Shown here: positions 32,965-40,174 of the stretch, piece after piece
Position numbering within the stretch: the stretch's first letter is position 1
Layout: each line of letters starts with the position of its first letter
From: Halomonas sp.
GTDB taxonomy: Bacteria > Pseudomonadota > Gammaproteobacteria > Pseudomonadales > Halomonadaceae
DNA: 40,522 bases
NCBI RefSeq assembly: GCF_020832045.1
Contig: NZ_JAFIFK010000029.1
Span: 1 to 40,522, forward strand
Reading direction: 5' to 3'
Notes under the pieces: model-generated
Databases searched by the model: none
The model's input: the letters and a program-made list of their open reading frames with translations, nothing else
Told to the model about the DNA's origin: nothing
Made by a program: the position numbers and the translations under genes

Positions 32965-34521
32965 TCAGCTCAGGTCCTTGCGCAGGTGGCGCTTGAGTAT
33001 CTTGCCGGCGGTGCTCTTGGGCAGGGCGTCGGCGAACAGGATGCGCTTGGGCACCTTGTAAGGCGCCATGTGGGCCTTGGCGTGGGCGATCAACTCCTCT
33101 TCGCTCACTTCGGCTCCTTCCTTGGTGACCACCACGGCGGTGATCGCCTCGATCCACTTCGCGTCGGGCAGGCCCACCACGGCGACCTCGGAGACGGCGG
33201 GGTGCTTGAACAGGCCCTCTTCCACCTCGCGGCTGGCCACCACCACGCCGCCGGTGTTGATCACATCCTTGATGCGGTCGACGACGTAGAGGTAGCCCGC
33301 CTCGTCGAAGTAGCCCACGTCGCCGGAGTGGAACCAGCCGCCGGTGAAGGCTTCCTCGCTCATCTCGGGCTTGTTCCAGTAGCCGGTAAGCAGCTGCGGT
33401 GAGCGGTGGACGATTTCACCGTGCTCGCCGGCCGGCACGTCGTTCATCTCCAGATCGACGATGCGCGTTTCCACCGTGAGGATGGGACGGCCCGCCGAGG
33501 CCGGGCGCTCGGCGTGCTCCTCGGGGCGCAGTACGGTGGCCAGCGGAGCGATCTCGCTCTGGCCGTAACAGTTGTAGAGGCCCACGCCGGGCAGGCGCTG
33601 CTGCAGTTCCTCCAATACCGGCACCGGCATGATCGAAGCGCCGTAGTAGGCCTTCTTCAGCGTCTTGAGGTCGAAGGTGTCGAAGTCGGGATGGCGCAGC
33701 AGGCTGATCCACACCGTGGGCGGGGCGAAGAACGAGGCGATGCCCTCGCTTGCGATCTGCGCCAGGCAGTCGTCGGGCAGCGGCGCCATGCGCAGGTGCA
33801 CCGGAGCACCCAGCAATAAGCCCGGCATCAGGAAGACGTGCATCTGCGCCGAGTGGTAGAGCGGCAGGGCGGCCAGCATCGGCTCGTCGCCCTTGATGTC
33901 GAGCTCCACCATGCAGGCCATGTACTCGGCGAGCAGCGCCTGGTGGGTCATCATCGCCGCCTTGGGTGCTGCCGTGGTGCCTGAGGTGTAGAGCAGCTGG
34001 GCCAGACTGTCGGCTGCGACGGCAACATCCGGCTCGCTGTCGTCGCTGGCTTCGTCGAGGGCCGCTTGAAGCACGTCGAAGCCGGTCCCGCCTTCGGCGT
34101 GCAGGGTCCCGGAAAGCGTGAGGCCGAGCCCTTCGCTCGCCTTCGTCACGTTGTCGGCCAGGCTCAGGTCGCTCAGCAGCCCAGTCGCACCGGACTGCTC
34201 GAGGATGTAGTGCAGCTCGTCGGCGCTCAGCGCGAAGTTGACCGGCACATGGACCAGGCCGGCGCGGGTAGCGGCGAGCCAGGCAATGGCGTAGGCATCG
34301 GAGTTCTTGCCGTAGGCGGCCAGGCGGTCGCCCGGCGTCAGGCCCGCCGCCAGCAGGCGGTTGGCGACCCGGTTGACCGCCCGGTTCAGCTCGGCGTAAC
34401 TCCAGCGCCGGCCTTCGAAGGCCAGCGCCAGCTTGTTGCCATGCTTGCGGGCGCTGCGGCTGAGCGCGGCGACGATGGTGTTCTGCTGAATCCGGTGAGT
34501 GTTCTGGTTCGAATGGCTCAT
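32965..34521 (-). CDS. Acyl-CoA ligase (AMP-binding, first ligase of operon)
   Basis: A 518-residue adenylate-forming enzyme. Motifs are LLYTSGTTAAPKAAMMTHQAL (near 174-194), YNCYGQSEIAPLATVLRPEEH (near 312-332), GWFHSGDVGYFDEAGYLYVVDRIKDVINTGG (near 393-423) and the catalytic-lysine segment KSTAGKILKRHLR at the end. The YGQSE and VINTGGVVVASREVEE forms occur in short/branched-chain, bile-acid and aromatic-acid ligases as well as FadD-like ones. The start has GGAGG. Its position directly after the binding-protein gene suggests its substrate is the ligand of that protein. Chain type cannot be told from sequence. Confidence 0.85.
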   Translation of the reverse strand: MSHSNQNTHRIQQNTIVAALSRSARKHGNKLALAFEGRRWSYAELNRAVNRVANRLLAAGLTPGDRLAAYGKNSDAYAIAWLAATRAGLVHVPVNFALSADELHYILEQSGATGLLSDLSLADNVTKASEGLGLTLSGTLHAEGGTGFDVLQAALDEASDDSEPDVAVAADSLAQLLYTSGTTAAPKAAMMTHQALLAEYMACMVELDIKGDEPMLAALPLYHSAQMHVFLMPGLLLGAPVHLRMAPLPDDCLAQIASEGIASFFAPPTVWISLLRHPDFDTFDLKTLKKAYYGASIMPVPVLEELQQRLPGVGLYNCYGQSEIAPLATVLRPEEHAERPASAGRPILTVETRIVDLEMNDVPAGEHGEIVHRSPQLLTGYWNKPEMSEEAFTGGWFHSGDVGYFDEAGYLYVVDRIKDVINTGGVVVASREVEEGLFKHPAVSEVAVVGLPDAKWIEAITAVVVTKEGAEVSEEELIAHAKAHMAPYKVPKRILFADALPKSTAGKILKRHLRKDLS

Positions 34522-34533
34522 CTCGACCTCCGC

Positions 34534-35754
34534 TCAGGCGCCGTTGACCAGATGGCACTGGCTTTCGGAAAGTGGGCGGAAGGCTTCTTCGGCAGGAATG
34601 GTGCGCACCACACGGAACAGATCGTCCTCGTTCTCGGACTCTTCCGGTGTCTTCACTTCGACCAGGTACATGTCATGCACCATGCGGCCATCTTCCCGGA
34701 TGTAGCCGCCGGTGGCGAAGATGTCATTGACCGGGGTTTCCGCCATCTGCCGGCGCACGGCCTGGGCTTCGTCGGTACCGACGGCTTCGATGGCCTGGAG
34801 ATAGTGGAGGGTGCTGGAGTAGAGGCCGGCGTGAACCATGGTGGGCATGCTGCCGGTGCGCTCGCGGAAGCGCTCGGCCCAGGCGCGAGTCTCGTCGTTG
34901 AGATCGTAGTACCACGCCTTGGTGAATTGCAGCCCCTGGGCGGCATCGAGGCCGATGCTGCGTACGTCGGTGCTGAACAGCACCATGCCGGCCAGTACCT
35001 GACCCGCCTGGGTGATGCCGAATTCGCCCGCCGTGGTGATGGCATTGATGGTGTCTGAACCGGCGTTGTTCAGCGCAATGACATCGGCGCCGGAGGCCTG
35101 GGCCTGAAGCAGGAACGAGGAGAAATCGTTGCTGGGGAAGGGGTGGCGCGCCTTGCCCACGATGGTGCCGCCGTTTTCGAGTACCACGCGCTCCACATCG
35201 CCTTCCAGGGCGTGACCGAAGGAGTAGTCGGCGCTCAGCAGGTACCAGTTCTTGTGGCCCTCCTGGGTGATCGCCTTGGCGGTGCCGTTGGACATGGCCC
35301 AGGTATCGTAGACCCAGTGGATATGGTTTGGTGAGCAGCTCTCGTTGGTCACGCCGGAGGAAACGGCGCCGTTGACCAGGCCCAGGCGGTTCTCCTCTTC
35401 AAGCAAACGCACGGCGGCCAAGGTAACGGAAGAGGCCACCAGGCCGGTGACCATATCGACGTTACGCTCGTCGATCCACTCACGAACGATGCTCGAACCC
35501 ACGTCCGGGCTATTACGGTCGTCGGCACTGAATACCTCGATGCTGGCGCCGGCCACGCTGCCGCCCACGTCTTCGATAGCCATCTGGATGGCATCCAGCC
35601 CCAAGGGGCCGATGGGGTCTCGATAGGGGCCCGACATGTCGGCCAGGTAGCCAATGCGGATCTCGTTGTCGGTGATTTCGGCCTGAGCGGTATGGCCGGC
35701 CAACAGAATGGAAGCGGCGAGCGCTCCCAGGGCGAAGCGGCGTGTCTTTGTCAT
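34534..35754 (-). CDS. ABC-type periplasmic binding protein, branched-chain amino-acid/urea family (orphan)
   Basis: A 406-residue periplasmic receptor (Peripla_BP_6, LivK/UrtA-like) with a signal peptide (MTKTRRFALGALAASIL..., cleavage after AQA near 25). Family features are IRIGYLADMSGPYRDPIGPLGLDAIQMAIED near 33-63, a Gly-rich SSVTLAAVRLL segment, and the hinge region with NWYLLSADYSFGHALEGD near 168-185. No permease or ATPase genes are nearby. Neighbouring CoA ligases suggest the ligand is an acid such as an aromatic, terpenoid or bile acid rather than an amino acid. The ATG at 35754 gives the cleanest signal peptide; one at 35784 is in frame. It is 12 bases before the ligase gene. Confidence 0.83.
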   Translation of the reverse strand: MTKTRRFALGALAASILLAGHTAQAEITDNEIRIGYLADMSGPYRDPIGPLGLDAIQMAIEDVGGSVAGASIEVFSADDRNSPDVGSSIVREWIDERNVDMVTGLVASSVTLAAVRLLEEENRLGLVNGAVSSGVTNESCSPNHIHWVYDTWAMSNGTAKAITQEGHKNWYLLSADYSFGHALEGDVERVVLENGGTIVGKARHPFPSNDFSSFLLQAQASGADVIALNNAGSDTINAITTAGEFGITQAGQVLAGMVLFSTDVRSIGLDAAQGLQFTKAWYYDLNDETRAWAERFRERTGSMPTMVHAGLYSSTLHYLQAIEAVGTDEAQAVRRQMAETPVNDIFATGGYIREDGRMVHDMYLVEVKTPEESENEDDLFRVVRTIPAEEAFRPLSESQCHLVNGA

Positions 35755-36070
35755 TGTGTAGCCTTTGGCTTGTTGTTGTGACATCCGGCGCGTTGAACGC
35801 CGTCTGTGTATAAGTCTGTGTATAGTCTGGTGAACTTTTGTGCGTTGGTGCTGAACTGCCTGTGCATAACGCGATTCAGCCCCTGACGGCACCTTCATGT
35901 TAGGAGGAAAGCGATTCGTCAGGTTTACGCATCGAGCCACACTTTTTGCAATTCGTGCCATCTCGTAAGGGTAAAGACGCAAGTAAGACTTTAGTTAAAA
36001 GGGTGGAGTGGCAGAACGTGCCACGCCTTCCAGCGGCGCCCGGGGGATGAAGTGTCAGGAAGAAGAAAAC
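35755..36070. other. Intergenic region: promoter of the acyl-CoA operon, no gene seen
   Basis: About 315 bases between the binding-protein start and the znu terminator. It holds a direct repeat GTCTGTGTATA (35802-35812 and 35814-35824), which on the minus strand gives two TATACA -10-like elements. A TTCACC -35-like element lies 16 bases upstream of the proximal one, so this is the likely promoter of the binding-protein operon. AT-rich stretches near 35940-36000 may carry regulator sites that I could not identify. No ORF with coding character was seen. Confidence 0.45.
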
Positions 36071-36095
36071 GAAAAAGGGGCGCCACTGGCGCCCC
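36071..36095 (-). terminator. Terminator of the znuCBA operon
   Basis: On the minus strand GGGGCGCC (36095-36088) and GGCGCCCC (36084-36077) form an 8-bp stem with a three-base loop, followed by TTTTTCGTTTTC. It lies about 24 bases after the znuA stop and has the form of a rho-independent terminator. Confidence 0.8.
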
Positions 36096-36118
36096 TCTGG
36101 ATTCAGCCGATTGTGCTA

Positions 36119-37222
36119 TCAGTGGCTGTGGCTGTGATCGTGGCCATCATCGTCGTGATCGTGATCGTGATCGTGGCCGTGGTCCTCATGGTCATGCTCC
36201 GCCAAGGCATCATGCAATACCTGGGCGTTGTGGCGCATCATGCCCAAGTAGGTGCTGGCTTCGCCCTCTGCGGCCAATGCATCCGCATAAAGCGTGCCGG
36301 CGATCTCAAGGCCGGTTTCCTCGGAGAGCTGGTTGATCACCGCCGGACTGGTCATGTTCTCGTGGAACAGGGCGCGCACGTTCTGCTCACGAATCACGTC
36401 GATCAGTCTGGCCATATCGGCAGCGCTGGGCTCGGCCTCGGTGGAGAGTCCCACCGGCGAGAGAAAGCGAATGCCATAGGCGTTGGAGAAGTAGCCGAAG
36501 GAGTCATGACCGGTAATCACGCTAGTGGAAGCCGGAATCTCACCCAGCAGCTCGCGGATCTCGGCGTCGGTGGCTGCCAGCTCGTTGATGTAGCTCTCGG
36601 CGTTCTCGCGGTAGGCCGCTTCGTTGTCCGGGTCCGCCTCGATCAGGCCGTCGCGGATATTGCCGACATAGATCTTGCCCATGGCCAGGTCCTGCCAGGC
36701 ATGCGGATCGTAGTCGCCGTGGGCATGGTCATGATCGTGCCCATGATCGTCGCCGTGGTCGTCGTGGTCATGGTCGTGCCCATGGTCATCGTGGTCGTGG
36801 TCGTGCCCATGGTCGTCGTGGTCGTGATCGTGTCCATGGTCATGGCCGTGGGCCTGATCGTGTTCATGGCCATGGTAGTCAAGCTTGTCGATGCCGTCGG
36901 TGGCGGTCACCAGAGGGCCGCTGTAGTCGCTGGAGTCGATCAGCCGTTCCATCCAGCCTTCGAACAGCAGGCCGTTGAACACGACCAGATCGGCGTCGGC
37001 CAGGGCGCGGGCATCTCGCGGGCTGGGGGAAAAGACATGAGCATCGCTGTCGGGGCCGACCAGCGAGGTGACCTCCACGTGCTCGCCGCCCACGTTCTGG
37101 ACCATGTCGGCCAGAATGCTGAAGCTGGTGACGACCTGAATGCGCTCTGCGGCAATGGCGGCAGGCAATGCCAGCATGGCCGAAGTGCCCACGATCAGGG
37201 CCGTGGTTGAGACGTGTCGCAT
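36119..37222 (-). CDS. znuA: ZnuA, high-affinity zinc-binding protein with two histidine-rich regions
   Basis: A 367-residue periplasmic zinc receptor for ZnuBC. Signal peptide about 1-25 (AIAAE). Expected metal ligands are H62 (AHVFSPSP), H174 (DPHAWQD), H239 (TGHDSFGYFSNAYG) and D314 (YADAL). A histidine/aspartate-rich loop (about 117-168) lies before DPHAW, as in zinc-type receptors. A second His/Asp-rich tail ends the protein (343-367), which is unusual for the family and may help scavenge zinc or deliver it. The third ligand is histidine, opposite to the glutamate of the manganese receptor in this window. It is the last gene of the znuCBA operon, 36 bases after znuB, and is followed by a terminator. 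Confidence 0.92.
   Translation of the reverse strand: MRHVSTTALIVGTSAMLALPAAIAAERIQVVTSFSILADMVQNVGGEHVEVTSLVGPDSDAHVFSPSPRDARALADADLVVFNGLLFEGWMERLIDSSDYSGPLVTATDGIDKLDYHGHEHDQAHGHDHGHDHDHDDHGHDHDHDDHGHDHDHDDHGDDHGHDHDHAHGDYDPHAWQDLAMGKIYVGNIRDGLIEADPDNEAAYRENAESYINELAATDAEIRELLGEIPASTSVITGHDSFGYFSNAYGIRFLSPVGLSTEAEPSAADMARLIDVIREQNVRALFHENMTSPAVINQLSEETGLEIAGTLYADALAAEGEASTYLGMMRHNAQVLHDALAEHDHEDHGHDHDHDHDDDGHDHSHSH
36761..36841. repeat. 27-bp tandem repeat inside znuA encoding the His/Asp loop
   Basis: Three 27-base units (36761-36787, 36788-36814, 36815-36841) differ at few positions and encode repeats of the nine-residue pattern DDHGHDHDH. Slippage could vary the loop length between strains. 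The frame is kept because the unit is a multiple of three. Confidence 0.75.
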
Positions 37223-37258
37223 GGTAAGCCTCCTCGGTTGCTCGTTTTTCGTCTAGGG

Positions 37259-38149
37259 TCAGTGGTGCTCGGGCGCGCCGAGCGGTGAGGCATGCCGCCT
37301 GAGTTTGGTCAGCAGGCTGTGATGGCGACCGAACAGGGCGGAAAATGCATACGCTACGCCGGCCAGCAGAATGATCGCCGGCCCCGACGGAATGCTGAGG
37401 TGGTACGACATCAGCAAGCCGCCAATGCTGGCCAGCATGGCCAGCACGACGGCAACGGCAATCAGCCCTTCGAGGCGCTTGCTCCAGAAGCGCGCGCTGG
37501 TGGCCGGCAGCATCATCAAGCCCACTGCCATCAGCGTACCCAGGGTCTGGAAGCCGGCGGTGAGATTGAGCACCACCAGGCCGAGAAAGATGCCGTGAAC
37601 CAGCCCGCCCTGCATGCCCTGGCCGCGCAGGAACAGCGGGTCGAGGCACTCCACCACCAGAGCGCGGAAGATCAGCGCCAAGGTGATCACGATCGCACTG
37701 CTTATCGTCGCGATCAGGATCAGTGCCGTGGTATTCACCGCCAGGATCGAGCCGAACAGGACATGCGTCAGGTCCACGCTGCTGCCACCCAGCGAGACGA
37801 TCATTACGCCTGCTGCCAGCGAAATCAGGAAGAAGCTGGCCATGGCCGAGTCCTCGCGGTGACCGGTCATCTTCGACACGCTGCCCGCCAGCAACGCGAT
37901 CAACAATCCGGATAACACCCCGCCCAGGCTCATGGCCGGTAGTGAGAAACCGGCAAGCAGGAACCCCAGCGCCACACCCGGCAGAATGGCGTGAGCCATG
38001 GCGTCGCCGATCAGGCTCATGCCGCGCAGCATCAGGAACACCCCCATGGGCGGCGCCGCCAATGACAGTGCCAGGCCCGCCACCGCAGCGCGACGCATGA
38101 AGCCGTAATCGAAGGGAGCGATCAGCCACTCATGCAGCAGCTCTAGCAT
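37259..38149 (-). CDS. znuB: ZnuB, zinc ABC importer permease
   Basis: A 296-residue ABC-3 family inner-membrane permease with eight or nine helices. Signature segments are MLRGMSLIGDAMAHAILPGVALGFLLAGFSL (near 40-70) and FQTLGTLMAVGLMMLPATSARFWSKRLE (near 201-228). The start overlaps the znuC stop by seven bases, and znuA follows. The second permease gene at 39178-40068 is a full-length paralogue. Zinc specificity follows from ZnuA and the Zur-type box. Confidence 0.9.
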   Translation of the reverse strand: MLELLHEWLIAPFDYGFMRRAAVAGLALSLAAPPMGVFLMLRGMSLIGDAMAHAILPGVALGFLLAGFSLPAMSLGGVLSGLLIALLAGSVSKMTGHREDSAMASFFLISLAAGVMIVSLGGSSVDLTHVLFGSILAVNTTALILIATISSAIVITLALIFRALVVECLDPLFLRGQGMQGGLVHGIFLGLVVLNLTAGFQTLGTLMAVGLMMLPATSARFWSKRLEGLIAVAVVLAMLASIGGLLMSYHLSIPSGPAIILLAGVAYAFSALFGRHHSLLTKLRRHASPLGAPEHH

Positions 38150-38880
38150 GCGCCCACTCCCGGCATACCCAAGGCGAGACGCGCTGTGTCGGCCGCGGTG
38201 GGTCGGCTATGGACGATTTCCTGAGCGGTGGTCCATTGCGCATGACCATGGTTCAGCACAACCACTTCATCGGCAAGACGCGCGAGCTGCTCCATGTCGT
38301 GCAACACCACGATGATGGTGGCGCCATCGGCGGCCATTTCTTTGAGTACTGTCATCAGTACTTCGACGGTTTCGACATCGACATTGGCGAACGGTTCGTC
38401 GAGCAGCAGCAGCTCCGCTTCCTGCATCAAGGTGCGGCCGATAAGGGCGCGCTGCCGCTGGCCGCCGGAGAGCTCGCCCAAGGGGCGGTGCGCGAGGTGC
38501 GAAATGCCCAGGCGTGCCATGACCTCGCGGCCACGACGATAATGATGGGCGCAGTAGCCGGTAAGGGCGCCATGACTCGGCCAGCTGCCGGTCATCACCA
38601 GCTCTTCCACGCTCATGGGAAAGGTGAGGTCCAGTGCCAGCTGCTGAGGCAGCCAGGCGCGGCGCTCCTTGGGTACGGAGCAAATCACCTTGCCCGCTAC
38701 GGGGCGCAGCATGCCCATGATGCCCTGAATCAAGGTGCTCTTGCCGGCGCCGTTGGCACCTACCAGGGCCGTAATCGCACCGTCGCGGAAGCGGCCGCTC
38801 ACATGCTCGAGCACGGTACGATTGGCCTGGGCCAGCTGCAGGTCGTGCAGCTCCAGGCGGGAACTTTGCGCTTCCGCCAT
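38143..38880 (-). CDS. znuC: ZnuC, zinc ABC importer ATPase
   Basis: A 245-residue ABC ATPase: Walker A GANGAGKST (about 40-48), signature LSGGQRQRALIGRTL (about 142-156), Walker B LLLLDEPFANVD (about 162-173) and a VLHD switch. The ATG at 38880 shares its A with the TGA of the small upstream ORF (TGATG), which argues for this start over the longer in-frame ATG at 38991. The operon order znuC-znuB-znuA is as read on the minus strand. Confidence 0.9.
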   Translation of the reverse strand: MAEAQSSRLELHDLQLAQANRTVLEHVSGRFRDGAITALVGANGAGKSTLIQGIMGMLRPVAGKVICSVPKERRAWLPQQLALDLTFPMSVEELVMTGSWPSHGALTGYCAHHYRRGREVMARLGISHLAHRPLGELSGGQRQRALIGRTLMQEAELLLLDEPFANVDVETVEVLMTVLKEMAADGATIIVVLHDMEQLARLADEVVVLNHGHAQWTTAQEIVHSRPTAADTARLALGMPGVGAC

Positions 38881-39029
38881 CAGCCCCACCACCCCGCCGC
38901 CCAGGAAACGGCCAACCACAGCACGCCCAGCGGAGCGGCGGCCAGCAGCAGGCGGCGAGTGGCGGAAAGCGACATCAGCGAAAAATGGCACGGCCCTTCG
39001 GGGCGGTGCCGATGCGTGCGGTGTGCCAT
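38880..39029 (-). CDS. Small His-rich single-pass membrane protein coupled to znuC (putative)
   Basis: An ORF of 49 codons starts at 39029 with GAGGG seven bases upstream and ends by overlapping the znuC ATG (TGATG). The N-terminus is basic and histidine-rich (MAHRTHRHRPEGPCHF). Residues about 25-48 (LSATRRLLLAAAPLGVLWLAVSWAAGW) form a likely membrane helix ending in WWG. It is the first gene after a Zur-type box (39055-39069), so it should be made under zinc starvation. No family is recognised. It could be a leader peptide for coupled translation, a small transporter accessory protein, or chance; an inner ATG at 38975 would give 31 residues. Confidence 0.5.
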   Translation of the reverse strand: MAHRTHRHRPEGPCHFSLMSLSATRRLLLAAAPLGVLWLAVSWAAGWWG

Positions 39030-39054
39030 GCGTTGGCCCTCGCTAAACTGATTA

Positions 39055-39069
39055 AGATATAACATAACA
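39055..39069 (-). promoter_or_regulatory. Zur-type operator of the znuCBA operon
   Basis: AGATATAACATAACA matches 11 of 14 informative positions of TGTTATA-N-TATAACA. It ends 26 bases before the small ORF and about 175 bases before znuC. Its reverse complement, TGTTATGTTATATCT, shares the TGTTATG half seen in the other boxes of the window. Confidence 0.72.
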
Positions 39070-39177
39070 AAGCGGTCGGTAAATTGCAGTTACCTTAGCA
39101 ACCCAATGCTCACCTAGGCGATGGTCAGATTTATCCAAAAGGCGGCAGTATCCTGCATTCGACGAGAAAGGGAACCC

Positions 39178-40068
39178 TCAGTTTCCCAATTCAGCATTCG
39201 GGTCGAGCTTCGTGCGATAGCGGCACGTCAAAAGCCCACGGCAGCTTCCCAGCAGCACGGAAACACCATAGCCCAACCCTGCCAGCAGAATAATGGCCGG
39301 GCCGGAGGGCAAGCCGGCATGATAAGAGACCAATAGCCCCGCCACGCTGGAAACGGCAGCAAGCCCCACGGCAATGGCAATCATGGCTTCAAGACGCTGG
39401 CTCCAGTAGCGTGCGGCAGCGGCAGGCAGCAGCATCAAGCCGGCTGCCATCAAGGTGCCCAGCGTTTGGAAACTTACCACGAGGCTGAGCACCACCAACA
39501 GCATGAACAGGGCGCGGGTCCAGCCGGCGTGCCTTCCTTGAAGCGTCAGAAACTGGGGGTCTAGGCATTCGACCACCAGGGCACGAAAGGAGACGGCCAG
39601 GCCCATCACGATCACGCTGCTGGCCAGCGCCACGAGTAGGAGCGTGTGGCTGCTCACCGTCAGAATGGTGCCGAACAGCACGTGGCCGAGGTCCAGTGCA
39701 TTACCCGACAGGCTAACGATCAGCACGCCCGACGCCATGGCCACGAGAAACAGGCTGGCCATGGCGGCATCCTCCTTGAGGCCGCTGAACTGCGTCACGC
39801 CTCCGGCCAGGGCGACGGTGACCAGCCCTGCCAAAATGCCGCCTGACATCATTAGCGGCAGGGAAAAACCGGACAGCATAAAGGCCAACGCCACCCCCGG
39901 TAGAATGGCGTGCGACAGGGCCTCGCCCATCAGGCTCATGCCGCGCAGCGTGAGAAACACACCGAGAATCGGCGCGCTGAGCGACAGCGCCAAAGAAGCG
40001 ACCAAGGCGCGACGCATGAAGGCGTAATCGAAAGGCGACGTGAGCCACCAGAGCATAGAGTCGAGCAT
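39178..40068 (-). CDS. znuB2: Second ZnuB-type permease, stand-alone and Zur-boxed
   Basis: A 296-residue ABC-3 permease that aligns end to end without gaps with ZnuB at 37259-38149; well over half of positions agree by eye (SPFDYAFMRRAL, LRGMSLMGEALSHAILPGVAL, RALVVECLDP, FQTLGTLMAAGLMLLP). No ATPase or receptor gene accompanies it, and the znuCBA operon starts after it with its own Zur-type box. It has its own Zur-type box 26 bases upstream, so it is probably an extra permease that uses ZnuC and ZnuA, or a remnant of a second zinc transporter. The reading frame is intact with no sign of decay. Confidence 0.88.
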   Translation of the reverse strand: MLDSMLWWLTSPFDYAFMRRALVASLALSLSAPILGVFLTLRGMSLMGEALSHAILPGVALAFMLSGFSLPLMMSGGILAGLVTVALAGGVTQFSGLKEDAAMASLFLVAMASGVLIVSLSGNALDLGHVLFGTILTVSSHTLLLVALASSVIVMGLAVSFRALVVECLDPQFLTLQGRHAGWTRALFMLLVVLSLVVSFQTLGTLMAAGLMLLPAAAARYWSQRLEAMIAIAVGLAAVSSVAGLLVSYHAGLPSGPAIILLAGLGYGVSVLLGSCRGLLTCRYRTKLDPNAELGN

Positions 40069-40093
40069 GGATAGGCCAAAACTATTTTTAATA

Positions 40094-40108
40094 TGTTATA
40101 TCATAACA
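40094..40108 (-). promoter_or_regulatory. Zur-type operator of znuB2
   Basis: TGTTATATCATAACA matches 13 of 14 informative positions of the Zur operator TGTTATA-N-TATAACA, the best of the four boxes. It lies 26 bases upstream of znuB2 and downstream of the stop of the partial gene beginning beyond the window. Confidence 0.85.
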
Positions 40109-40174
40109 TTGAATCGGCCAGAACGAGCCTCGAAATTTCTCAAGGCTCATATCAAAGCTTCACGAGACGCAACC

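Noticed and set aside
35950..35970. A sigma-54-like TGGCACGAATTGCA on the minus strand upstream of the orphan receptor gene
   Set aside because: The GG-to-GC spacing is 10 bases instead of 12, so it should not be recognised by RpoN.
36008..37210. A 400-codon plus-strand ORF rich in valine, opposite znuA
   Set aside because: It is the antisense shadow of the histidine/aspartate repeats of znuA and has no ribosome site or family features.
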